Assembly: GCA_000493945.1 (NCBI GenBank)
Contig: AWNW01000010.1
Location: 48,484-81,564, forward strand
DNA from: Candidatus Hydrogenedens terephthalaticus JGI OTU-1
GTDB taxonomy: Bacteria > Hydrogenedentota > Hydrogenedentia > Hydrogenedentales > Hydrogenedentaceae
DNA: 33,081 nucleotides
Direction of reading: 5' to 3'
The notes under the pieces were generated by a model that saw nothing but the letters and a program-made list of their open reading frames with translations, was not told the origin of the DNA and did no database searches. Position 1 is the stretch's first letter; each line of letters begins with the position of its first letter. The translations under genes were made by a program, and so were the position numbers. This document shows, one piece after another, positions 15,048 through 23,687 of this stretch.

Positions 15048-16209
15048 ATCCACAGAAAAAATGATTTCTATTTCTCAGGTAGATTTAGAGAATCTTACAA
15101 AAGCATTAGAAGAATTTACAAAAACCAGTCAATCGTGGGAACAAGCATATTCATTACTGCAAAAACGGATTTCAGAACTAAATCATGAATTAGAACTGAA
15201 AAATCATGAATTAGCAATGACATCGGAATATTTGAGTAATCTTCTTGAATCTATATCGGATGGTGTTATTGCCGTAGACCTGGATGATAAAATTAATCGT
15301 TTTAACCGCTCCGCTTCTATTATTTCGGGGTATGAACCTTCCGAAGTTTTAGGGAAACATTTTTCTGAGGTATTCAATCGTTCTTTTTCTATTGAAGAAA
15401 ACAACGAAAATACCTATCAACTTTGTTCTAAGACAGGCAGACTTATCCCTATCGCAGAACGGAACTCTTTAATAACAGATTCGCATGGAAATGTAATAGG
15501 AAAAGTCAAAGTTTTTCAGGATTTAAGTGAGATTCTCGAACTGAGGGCTCATATTCAACACAAGGAAAGGTTGGCACTAATCGGAGAAATGTCTGCTACC
15601 ATTGCCCATGAAATACGAAATCCATTAGGAGGGATACGCGGATTTGCTTCCTTCTTAGCACAGGATCTACCTGAAGACGACCCAAGACAAAGATTTGTGA
15701 AAAAGATAATGCAGGGGATTCAGACATTAGAACACACTATTAATGACTTATTAGAATACGCTCGTCCTATAGAGTTAAGACAGGAACCAAAACCATTATG
15801 TGAATTGATTCGCTCCAGTTTAGAATTTCTATCTTATGATAAAAAAAATATATCCATTCTGGTGGAATGTCCTCCTGAGATAAAAGCCAATTTGGATTTT
15901 AACCGCATAAAACAGGTTATTTCGAACATCGTTGTCAATGCTATTCAAAGTATAAGCAAACAAGGTTTAATTAAGATAAAAGGCGAAGTGGAAAATAAAT
16001 ATGTTCGGATAGAAATACAAGATAACGGCTGTGGAATCAAACCCGAAATACTGCCAAAGATTTTTTCTCCGTTTTTTTCAACCAAAGAAAGGGGAACGGG
16101 TTTGGGGTTAGCCTTGTGTGCTAAAATTATAGATGCACATGGAGGGCAAATTAAAGCGGAAAGTATTGTGGGCGAAGGAACTACAATTACAATATGGCTG
16201 CCTATATAA
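15037..16209 (+). CDS. Soluble PAS-domain sensor histidine kinase (NtrB/FlrB-like)
   Basis: The 390-residue kinase has no membrane segment. An N-terminal coiled coil (about 15-65) leads into a PAS domain (about 65-165), then HisKA with phosphoacceptor H191 in IAHEIRNPLGG, and a HATPase domain with N box N301, G1 box DNGCGIK at 329-335 and G2 box GTGLGLAL at 353-360. This is the layout of cytoplasmic NtrB/FlrB/AtoS-like kinases that pair with sigma-54 activators, and such a regulator follows 32 bases later. The signal sensed by the PAS domain is unknown. The start could be ATG 15037 or the next ATG at 15040; both overlap the coiled-coil gene. Confidence 0.9.
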   Translation: MMSKSTEKMISISQVDLENLTKALEEFTKTSQSWEQAYSLLQKRISELNHELELKNHELAMTSEYLSNLLESISDGVIAVDLDDKINRFNRSASIISGYEPSEVLGKHFSEVFNRSFSIEENNENTYQLCSKTGRLIPIAERNSLITDSHGNVIGKVKVFQDLSEILELRAHIQHKERLALIGEMSATIAHEIRNPLGGIRGFASFLAQDLPEDDPRQRFVKKIMQGIQTLEHTINDLLEYARPIELRQEPKPLCELIRSSLEFLSYDKKNISILVECPPEIKANLDFNRIKQVISNIVVNAIQSISKQGLIKIKGEVENKYVRIEIQDNGCGIKPEILPKIFSPFFSTKERGTGLGLALCAKIIDAHGGQIKAESIVGEGTTITIWLPI

Positions 16210-16241
16210 AAAGAATTTAAATATTTGATAAGGGATAAAGT

Positions 16242-17633
16242 ATGCCAAAAGCGAAAATTCTTGTAATTGATGATGAACCTCTCATGCGTGAATTTATTGA
16301 AGAAGCCATGACCCGTGCTGGCTATCGTGTAGTTAGTTCTGGCAGTGGAGTAGAAGGGATGGAATTGATTAAAACGCAACCTTTCGATTTAATAATAACG
16401 GACTTAAAAATGGAGCCTGTTGATGGAATGGAGGTGCTACAAGCAAGTGTTAAGGTTTCAGCAGAAACACCCGTAATTATAATGACTGCTTACGCAACAA
16501 TAGATACAGCCATTGAGACATTAAAAGCAGGCGCCATGGATTATCTTGTAAAACCTTTTACCCCGGAGGCTATTGAGATTGCCGTAAAACGGGCTCTGGA
16601 CAAAGTCAAAATGAATGCAGAAAATAAGTATCTTCGTTCAGAACTTAATGCATACCTGGGACCTCCTGAGATTATCGGAAAAAGTAAAATTATGCAAGAA
16701 TTGCATGAAAAAATAAACAAAATTGCCGATTCTCGTTCAACTGTTCTTATTCGTGGAGAAACAGGTGTAGGAAAAGAATTAGTGGCTCGGACAATTCATC
16801 TCCTAAGTCCTCGAAGGGATAAACCTTTTATAAAGGTAAATTGCGCCGCCCTCTCTTCAGGGATTCTTGAAAGTGAACTATTCGGACATGAACGAGGTGC
16901 TTTTACCGGTGCGTATGAAAAAAAGATTGGTCGCTTTGAACTTGCTCATGGAGGGTCATTGTTGCTGGATGAAATAAGTGAAATTCATGTAGACCTTCAA
17001 CCAAAACTTCTTCGGGCATTACAGGAACGCGAAATAGAACGGGTGGGCGGAACAGAAACTATATCTGTAGATGTTCGTATTATCGCCACATCTAATAGAA
17101 ATCTTGAAGATGCAATTGAAAGACATTCCTTTCGCCAGGATTTATTTTACCGATTAAATGTTATTACGATTTATGTTCCGCCACTTCGTGAAAGAAAAGA
17201 AGATATTCCCGAACTGGCAAATTACTTTTTGAAACGGTTTTCTAAAGAAAATGGAAGAAATGTTGATACCATTACCAAAAAGGCTATGGAGTATTTTATG
17301 GAATATGACTGGCCTGGAAATGTTCGTGAATTGCAAAACATTATAGAACGCGCTGTAGTTCTTGCTGCTGACAAAAGAAGTTTATGTTTAGAAGATTTCG
17401 AGTTCCTTAAAATAAAGAGCCATTCCGAGCATAATAATACACAGGTAGAACCGGGTATTACATTAGCAGAAATAGAAAAAAATATCATCTTAAAAACATT
17501 AGAACATTGTGGGGGTAATAAGACAAAAGCAGCTGAAATATTAGGTATTAGTGTTCGGACACTCAGGAACAAACTGCACGAATACGGAATGATCAAACCC
17601 CAGAAAAATCGAATGGAACGCATTCCGAAATAA
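16242..17633 (+). CDS. NtrC-family sigma-54-dependent response regulator
   Basis: The 463-residue protein has the complete three-domain build. The receiver domain has D11/D12, D54 and K104. The AAA+ domain has Walker A GETGVGKE at 172-179, the sigma-54 contact loop GAFTGA at 219-224 and Walker B LLLDE ending near 244. The C-terminal Fis-type helix-turn-helix starts near 426 (NKTKAAEILGISVRTLRNKL). It should be phosphorylated by the kinase upstream and activate sigma-54 promoters by ATP hydrolysis. I searched the gaps by eye for TGGCAC-N5-TTGC and found none, so its targets may lie elsewhere. The glycan genes begin 47 bases downstream. Confidence 0.93.
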   Translation: MPKAKILVIDDEPLMREFIEEAMTRAGYRVVSSGSGVEGMELIKTQPFDLIITDLKMEPVDGMEVLQASVKVSAETPVIIMTAYATIDTAIETLKAGAMDYLVKPFTPEAIEIAVKRALDKVKMNAENKYLRSELNAYLGPPEIIGKSKIMQELHEKINKIADSRSTVLIRGETGVGKELVARTIHLLSPRRDKPFIKVNCAALSSGILESELFGHERGAFTGAYEKKIGRFELAHGGSLLLDEISEIHVDLQPKLLRALQEREIERVGGTETISVDVRIIATSNRNLEDAIERHSFRQDLFYRLNVITIYVPPLRERKEDIPELANYFLKRFSKENGRNVDTITKKAMEYFMEYDWPGNVRELQNIIERAVVLAADKRSLCLEDFEFLKIKSHSEHNNTQVEPGITLAEIEKNIILKTLEHCGGNKTKAAEILGISVRTLRNKLHEYGMIKPQKNRMERIPK

Positions 17634-17680
17634 AAATGACATTAAAACAATATCTTATTTTGAAAAACAAATCATAAAGC

Positions 17681-18043
17681 ATGAAAAAAAAAGAAACTAT
17701 ATTTCTTCTTCTAATACTTCTTTTAGCACTTGCTATACGAGTGGTTTATTTTTATCATATTTGCAAACAACCCGAATTTTCACACTTAATCGTAGACCCT
17801 CAATTTAACGATTATTGGGCACATAAAATACTGTATCAAGGGAATTATCCATCTCCTACGGGAGATGACCCTATGATAGAAAATACTCCTTATGGGAGAC
17901 CACCAGGATATCCCTTTCTTCTGGCTTTTATTTACTTTCTTTTCGGGGATAATTATAATTCCCCACGATTAATTCAATTTTTTTCTGGGAATTATAAATG
18001 TTTATTTAATGTACTACTTCGTTTCAAAGATATTCGGAAATAA
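17681..18043 (+). CDS. GT-C/TPR glycosyltransferase, N-terminal part before a frameshift
   Basis: This frame gives the first membrane helix (about 6-25) and first outer loop of a GT-C (GT39/ArnT-like) glycosyltransferase. The loop holds DPQFNDYWA, the acidic pattern expected at the active site, and RPPGYPF. From codon 100 the frame turns into nonsense and ends at 18043, while the proper protein continues in the next frame from about 17980. Removing one T from the seven-T run at 17978-17984 joins the two parts, giving QFFLGIINVYLMYYFVS at the junction. That lines up with HFFLGLVHIVLIYFLAR in the tandem paralogue. The intact gene would run from 17681 to 19862 and encode 726 residues. This is either a sequencing error, a slippage site or a genuine mutation. 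Confidence 0.75.
   Translation: MKKKETIFLLLILLLALAIRVVYFYHICKQPEFSHLIVDPQFNDYWAHKILYQGNYPSPTGDDPMIENTPYGRPPGYPFLLAFIYFLFGDNYNSPRLIQFFSGNYKCLFNVLLRFKDIRK
17978..17984 (+). other. T7 homopolymer at an apparent +1 frameshift
   Basis: The run of seven T bases is where the reading frame of the first GT-C/TPR gene breaks. Six T bases would keep the frame and restore a match to the neighbouring paralogue. Confidence 0.8.
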
Positions 18044-19862
18044 AAAAGCAGGTTTGGTATCTGCATTCTTAATAGCCATTCTTTGGGAATCTGTTTATTT
18101 TGAAGGGGAAATAAACTATCCTGTCTGGGTAATCACTCTTACAACAATCCTTTTATATACCTCTTTACGCTACTTACAAACAAAAACAGCAAAATTTATA
18201 ACATTTTCAGGATTCTTATTAGGAATTATCGCTCTTTTTAGACCCAACGGACTTTTGTTATTACCCATGTATATTGGGGTCGTATTTTATATATTAGGAA
18301 GAGAAAATATAAAAAAATTTTTTATCCACAGTATTCTCTTTACTGCTTCTGTATTTATAACGATATCTCCTGTTTTAATCAGAAATTATATAGTCAGTAA
18401 AGAATTCTTTCTGATTTCTTGTTTTGGGGGAATAAACACATATATTGGAAACAATTCAAAGTCAACCGGGGATAGCCCTACTGTACCGGATATAATTCAT
18501 TTGTGCGGAATTGATAACTGGGACTGTTTCAACTATCGTTTATTAGTAAAGGGGCTTGGTATAAAGCAAGAGGGACGAAATTACTCGTTTAAAGAAGCCT
18601 CCCAATTCTTTTATAAAAAGGCTTTTGAATACTGGAAACAAGAACCTATTTCTGCAATTAAACTAACTATTCGAAAATTTCTTCTCTTTTGGAGCCCTGC
18701 TATCGTTTCTGATGGGAAAGTTATTTACCATGACAGGGGATCCTCATTCCTTCGTTTATTACCCGGATTTCCCTTATTAGTAGGCTTATCTCTTTTCTCT
18801 TTGACTTTGTTTATTAAACAAAGAGACAATTTAACTAAGGAATTTAAGACACTTATATTATTTACCCTCGCATGGAGTTTTGTTTATTCTTTCTCTGTTA
18901 TTCCTTTTTTTGTTTCTGAGCGATACCGAATTCCTATTATTCCGCAATTATGTATCATAGGGGGATTAGGTGCAGTTCTATTTCTTAACGATACTGAAAA
19001 TCGAAACCAGTCAAACAAATTTAAACAAATTATTCTTTGTTTACTATGTTTTACCTTTGTGTATATGATACCTGTAAAATATAAACCAGATACGGCTCGA
19101 TGGTTCTACCACAAAGCAATTGTCTCCTATAAATCTCAGAACGAAAAAGATGCAATTTACTATGCCAACAAAGCTATTTCAAAGAATCCTGAATATTCAG
19201 AAGTCTACGCTTTTCTTGGTATAATTTCTCTCAATCGTAATGAATTAAAGGAAGGAGAAAATTATTGTTTAAAAGCGTTAGAAACAAATCCCAATTATGC
19301 TATGGCAAACAATAACTTAGGCTATATCATGGAATTACAGGGAAAATTCGACCTTGCAGAGAAATATTACAATAAAGCATGCGAACTATCTCCTGTGTAT
19401 ACTTTGGCGTGGATTAACCTTGGAAGAATATATTTGTATTATCAAAACCAGTTAGATATGGCAAAAGGCTGTTTCGTGAAGGCAACGGAATTAGAACCTA
19501 ATTCCTGGGTTGGATGGTTTCATTTGGGAAATGTATATATACGAATGGACGAATATTCTTCAGCAGAAATATCCTTAACAAAATCTCTCTCCTTAAATCC
19601 AAACAATGCCCTTATTTTTAATAATCTTGGATTTTTATATATACAAAAGACACAGTATGAAAAAGCGATAGGATATTTAAAAATGGCTTTAGAAAATGAA
19701 CCTCAATTTACAGATGCTATGTTTAACCTTGGAAATGCATTCAAAGAAATGAATAAACTTGAAGAGGCAGAATACTGGTATAAAAAAGTTTTAGAAATTG
19801 ACCCCAAATACACAGATGCTGCAGATAAACTCCATGAGATAAACAAAAATAAAAACATCTAA
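18009..19862 (+). CDS. GT-C/TPR fusion glycosyltransferase, main part after the frameshift
   Basis: This 617-residue frame holds most of an integral-membrane GT-C enzyme: about eight or nine hydrophobic segments in the first 350 residues, with a large outer loop including a GINTYIGNN stretch. A C-terminal TPR domain of about 250 residues follows, with several clear repeats such as the ones around NNLGYIMELQGKFDLAEKYY and MFNLGNAFKEMNKLEEAEYWY. GT-C enzymes take sugars from polyprenyl-phosphate donors and transfer them outside the membrane. The TPR tail would bind or select the acceptor. The apparent ATG start is an artefact of the break at 17978-17984; the real start is 17681. The next gene, 16 bases on, is a paralogue with the same layout. 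Confidence 0.85.
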   Translation: MYYFVSKIFGNKKAGLVSAFLIAILWESVYFEGEINYPVWVITLTTILLYTSLRYLQTKTAKFITFSGFLLGIIALFRPNGLLLLPMYIGVVFYILGRENIKKFFIHSILFTASVFITISPVLIRNYIVSKEFFLISCFGGINTYIGNNSKSTGDSPTVPDIIHLCGIDNWDCFNYRLLVKGLGIKQEGRNYSFKEASQFFYKKAFEYWKQEPISAIKLTIRKFLLFWSPAIVSDGKVIYHDRGSSFLRLLPGFPLLVGLSLFSLTLFIKQRDNLTKEFKTLILFTLAWSFVYSFSVIPFFVSERYRIPIIPQLCIIGGLGAVLFLNDTENRNQSNKFKQIILCLLCFTFVYMIPVKYKPDTARWFYHKAIVSYKSQNEKDAIYYANKAISKNPEYSEVYAFLGIISLNRNELKEGENYCLKALETNPNYAMANNNLGYIMELQGKFDLAEKYYNKACELSPVYTLAWINLGRIYLYYQNQLDMAKGCFVKATELEPNSWVGWFHLGNVYIRMDEYSSAEISLTKSLSLNPNNALIFNNLGFLYIQKTQYEKAIGYLKMALENEPQFTDAMFNLGNAFKEMNKLEEAEYWYKKVLEIDPKYTDAADKLHEINKNKNI

Positions 19863-19878
19863 CTAAATAAAAAACAAT

Positions 19879-22524
19879 ATGGATAACGGAAACAAAAAAA
19901 ATAAAGATTGGGTAATTCTCGCATGGATACTTTTGTTTGCATTTTGTCTGCGACTTATCTACCTTTGGCAGTTAATAGACGCGCCGGACTTCATTGCACT
20001 TCGACAAGACCTGGATGTACAGGATTATCAGGCAAGAGCAATGCTATCAGGGGATTGGACTGTCCGGGAGGGAGTTTCTGATCCACATATCCCAACGACA
20101 CCTTATTATCGTCCTCCTGGTTATCCCTATTTCCTTACAGTTGTATATTGGCTTTTTGACGGTTCTTATCTGGCACCACGATTAATCCATTTCTTTTTGG
20201 GACTTGTTCATATTGTCCTAATATATTTTTTAGCCAGAATTGTATTTAACAGGATTACAGGCTTATGTGCATCTTTCCTTGTGGCTACTTACTGGGCTTT
20301 TATTTATTATGAGGGAGAAGTAAACGACCCTGCGTTATTTGTATTTCTTGTTCCCTGTATATTACTTCTCATTTATTATACCGTTACTAAGGACTTTATT
20401 CTTTATTCCTTTTTCTCCGGATTACTCATTGGTATATACGCAATTATGAGACCTAATATCCTATTATTTATTCCATTTTTGTCATTATGGATTTTGTTCT
20501 TTTTTTATAAACAGAAAAAATTCATTAAGGGCTTCCTGCATATTATCTTTTTAATAATTGCCACTTTTACTATAATAATTCCAGTAACAGTTCGGAATTA
20601 CCTTGTATCAGGCGAATTTGTGCCTATCTCTACTTATTTTGGCGAAAATTTGTTGATAGGGAACAGTGAAGATGCAGATGGAATAACCCCATGGTTACCT
20701 TATTTGCAAGAATTAGAAGGGACTGGGAACTGGTCTGTATGGCATTACGACAATGTCGTAAAAGGTTTAGGCAAATCTTTAGGAAGAGAAGTTACGCATT
20801 CAGAAGCATCAAATATCTTTGCAAAAATGGCTATAAACTATATTATTCATCATCCATGGCAGACATTTTTACTCACTTGTAAAAAAGCCATTCTATTCTG
20901 GAGTCCTCAAGAAATTACTGAAAATAAAGTTGTAGAAGGAGAAAGACAACATTACATACCTCTAAAATACATGCCTCGTTTTCCTATTGTTTTAAGTGTA
21001 TTTCTGTTAGGTTTGTTCTTTTTGGTAAAAAACATATTCTTTAACAAGACATCCAAAGATACAAACATAAACATTTATTTTCTGACACTAATTTTATTGT
21101 TTATATTCACCTATTTCGCTTCTTTTCTTCCCTTTTTCGTAAATGCAAGGGCTCGTGTCCCTATATTAGGACTGATGTTTGTTATAGGTGGATATGCTTT
21201 CTCGGAAATTCGGAATTTATTGGCGAAGAAAAGAATAATTTCCGCACTTATAAGTATTTTTGTTTTAGTCCTACTCTTCCTTGTAACTCATATTGACATT
21301 ATCCCCTATAAACCGGATATGTGTCGCTGGCATTATGACCGTGCCGATTCTTATCTTCGTGTAGGGCGAGTTGATGAAGCCTTACAGGAAGTACATGCAC
21401 TTATGTCTCGACCGGAACGCCCTATGACTTATATGCCATTCCGACTGGGACATGCACTTAAAAAATTAAATTATTCTGAATTAGCAATAGATTTATTACG
21501 ACTTGCACTTAGTCCTGACCCTTCAGAACAACCTTCCATGTATAGAGAAGATATTTATTACCATATTGCGGCTTTATACATGAAATTAAAAAAATACGAT
21601 GAAGCTATCAAAGAATTTGAAAACGCCTTATCCTTAAATCCAAAAGACCCAAGGGTTCACAATGACTTAGGTGTTATTTACAAGGAACGCAATGATTTGC
21701 CAAAAGCCGAATATCATTATAAATATGCTATTGAAATAGAACCTAATTTCAATCTCGCCATAGTTAATCTGGCAGAATTATATATCCAACAGAAAAAATA
21801 CACTGAAGCCATTAAATTGTTAGAAAATAGTTTAAGCCTACAACCTCACAATATAGAATTACTCTATAATTTAGGATTTGTTTACCATAATTCGGGGGAA
21901 CTTGAAAAAGCACTTTCTTACTATGAGCATGTATTATCCTATGACGATAAAGAACCTAATACGCTCAATAATATTGCTATGATCTGCTCAGAAAAAAATG
22001 ATTGGGAAAAAGCCAAAAACATGTTAATAAAGTGTATATATAAAAATCCCTTTTTTACACTTGCATACGCAAATTTAGGAGATATTTTTTATTCAGAAAA
22101 CCATAAGAAAAAAGCCCTGTATTATTATGATAAAGGTCTCGAAACAAATCCTGAACATATAGGACTTTGTATTGCTTTATCTTTGCTTTACACAGAGATG
22201 GGAAATTCAGAAAAAGGTATTTGGGAATTAATGGAAGTTTTAGAAAGACATCCAAAATCAACAAATTTATGGTTTACTTTGGGAAATATTTATAATAAAA
22301 GTAATCAAGATAATGAGGCTATAAATGTTTATAATAAAATATTAAATATAGATACTTCTTTTACACCTGTATATAGAAATTTAATGGAAATTTATATAGA
22401 TAGAGGAGATGTTAATAAATCATTGGAAATCTTTGAAAAGGCAAAACAAAACATCAAAGACCCTGAACAGATAGAATATTTATATTCCCTCATTTTGGGG
22501 AAACAAGGAAATACTGATAAATGA
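19879..22524 (+). CDS. GT-C/TPR fusion glycosyltransferase (TMTC-like layout)
   Basis: The 881-residue protein has about ten or eleven membrane segments in residues 1-465 and TPR repeats from about 490 to the end (roughly ten units). The first outer loop carries DLDVQDYQA and YYRPPGYPY, matching DPQFNDYWA and YGRPPGYPF of the upstream paralogue. The later loop block PVTVRNYLVSGEF and the KPD-x2-RW block at the membrane/TPR border are also shared. This GT-C plus TPR layout is that of the animal TMTC O-mannosyltransferases and of uncharacterised bacterial GT39-like proteins. It probably uses a polyprenyl-phosphate sugar made by the GT2 encoded next, whose ATG overlaps this stop codon by four bases. 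Sugar and acceptor are unknown. Confidence 0.88.
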   Translation: MDNGNKKNKDWVILAWILLFAFCLRLIYLWQLIDAPDFIALRQDLDVQDYQARAMLSGDWTVREGVSDPHIPTTPYYRPPGYPYFLTVVYWLFDGSYLAPRLIHFFLGLVHIVLIYFLARIVFNRITGLCASFLVATYWAFIYYEGEVNDPALFVFLVPCILLLIYYTVTKDFILYSFFSGLLIGIYAIMRPNILLFIPFLSLWILFFFYKQKKFIKGFLHIIFLIIATFTIIIPVTVRNYLVSGEFVPISTYFGENLLIGNSEDADGITPWLPYLQELEGTGNWSVWHYDNVVKGLGKSLGREVTHSEASNIFAKMAINYIIHHPWQTFLLTCKKAILFWSPQEITENKVVEGERQHYIPLKYMPRFPIVLSVFLLGLFFLVKNIFFNKTSKDTNINIYFLTLILLFIFTYFASFLPFFVNARARVPILGLMFVIGGYAFSEIRNLLAKKRIISALISIFVLVLLFLVTHIDIIPYKPDMCRWHYDRADSYLRVGRVDEALQEVHALMSRPERPMTYMPFRLGHALKKLNYSELAIDLLRLALSPDPSEQPSMYREDIYYHIAALYMKLKKYDEAIKEFENALSLNPKDPRVHNDLGVIYKERNDLPKAEYHYKYAIEIEPNFNLAIVNLAELYIQQKKYTEAIKLLENSLSLQPHNIELLYNLGFVYHNSGELEKALSYYEHVLSYDDKEPNTLNNIAMICSEKNDWEKAKNMLIKCIYKNPFFTLAYANLGDIFYSENHKKKALYYYDKGLETNPEHIGLCIALSLLYTEMGNSEKGIWELMEVLERHPKSTNLWFTLGNIYNKSNQDNEAINVYNKILNIDTSFTPVYRNLMEIYIDRGDVNKSLEIFEKAKQNIKDPEQIEYLYSLILGKQGNTDK

Positions 22525-23672
22525 ACTATTCCGATGAAATAGAGTTAAGCATTGTATTACCTTGTTTGAATGAAGAACGCACTATAGGGCAATGTATAAA
22601 GAAAACACAAGAGGTTTTAGATAAAAATCATATTAACAGTGAGATTATCGTAGCAGATAATAATTCTACAGACAATTCCTCTTTAATCGCAGAACAAGCA
22701 GGTGCAAAAGTAGTACAGGTCATCACTCCGGGTTACGGGAACACCCTCCGAAACGGTATAAAGCAAGCAAAAGGGAAATATATTATCTTCTTTGATTCTG
22801 ATTTGTCCTATGACCCTGAGGATATTCCGAAATTATTAGAAAAATTGCGGGGTGGGTATCCCCTTGTTCTTGGGTCTCGTAAAAAAGGAACTATTGATGA
22901 CGGTTCAATGCCGTGGTTACATAGATATGTAGGCACTCCTATTATGACTTTCCTTGCGAATATTTTTTTTAAAGCACATATATCGGATATTAACTCGGGT
23001 ATGCGAGGAATGTCCCGAGAAGCGTTTGATAAATTAGATTTGCACTCGGAAGGAATGGAATTTGCTTCTGAAATGATAGCGAAAGCACACTGGACTAAAA
23101 TTAAAATAGCCGAAGTTCCAATTCATTTTCATTGCGACCAGAGAGGAAGGCGTCCACATCTACATTCAGTTCGTGACGGATGGAGACATCTACAACTTAT
23201 GTTTCATTACTGTTCTATTAATTGGTTCCTCATACCCGGTTTTTTATTATTGGGATTTTCTTATCTTGCATTTTTTATTCTGCCTAATTATATAGACACT
23301 TATACCTCTTTCTTCATTTCTCTGTTAGCAAATATTATTGCTACTCAAATTCTATTGGTTGGTGTGATTGCTCAGGGCAGAGTTCGTGGTTCAAAATTTA
23401 GATATACGCCTTCAAAATATCTACTTTTCTTGTCCAAAATAATTAAAGTGGAAAAGGGAATGTTTCTGGGATTGGGAATATGTTTTTTAGGTATAGTTAT
23501 AATGTTTTATGCTCTTTATTCTAAAATAAATACAGTGGATATAAATATAAAAAATTTTTTCTGGGGTATCCTTTGTTTTGTTCAAGGGGTTCAGGTTTTG
23601 TTTAGTTCTATTTTAATTGGATTGTTCGGGATTCGTGTCTCTGAAGAGGAAGAATTTTTCAGAAAATCATAG
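22521..23672 (+). CDS. GT2 polyprenyl-phosphate glycosyltransferase with C-terminal membrane segments
   Basis: The 383-residue protein has a DPM1/GT2 catalytic domain at 8-235 with the nucleotide-sugar block LPCLNEERTI near 13-22, ADNNSTD near 45-51, the metal-binding D92-S-D94 in FFDSDLSYDPED, and a GSRKKG block. About four membrane segments follow between 240 and 375. Such enzymes put a sugar from a nucleotide donor on polyprenyl phosphate at the inner membrane face. The stop and start codons overlap (ATGA) with the GT-C/TPR gene before it, so donor maker and transferase are probably made together. Mannose or glucose is likely from the family; the exact sugar is not readable. Confidence 0.88.
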   Translation: MNYSDEIELSIVLPCLNEERTIGQCIKKTQEVLDKNHINSEIIVADNNSTDNSSLIAEQAGAKVVQVITPGYGNTLRNGIKQAKGKYIIFFDSDLSYDPEDIPKLLEKLRGGYPLVLGSRKKGTIDDGSMPWLHRYVGTPIMTFLANIFFKAHISDINSGMRGMSREAFDKLDLHSEGMEFASEMIAKAHWTKIKIAEVPIHFHCDQRGRRPHLHSVRDGWRHLQLMFHYCSINWFLIPGFLLLGFSYLAFFILPNYIDTYTSFFISLLANIIATQILLVGVIAQGRVRGSKFRYTPSKYLLFLSKIIKVEKGMFLGLGICFLGIVIMFYALYSKINTVDINIKNFFWGILCFVQGVQVLFSSILIGLFGIRVSEEEEFFRKS

Positions 23673-23687
23673 AGTTATAATAATAAT

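Noticed and set aside
17634..17680. Sigma-54 promoter or terminator between the NtrC-type regulator and the glycan genes
   Set aside because: No TGGCAC-N5-TTGC pattern and no hairpin with a T tract is seen in these 47 bases.
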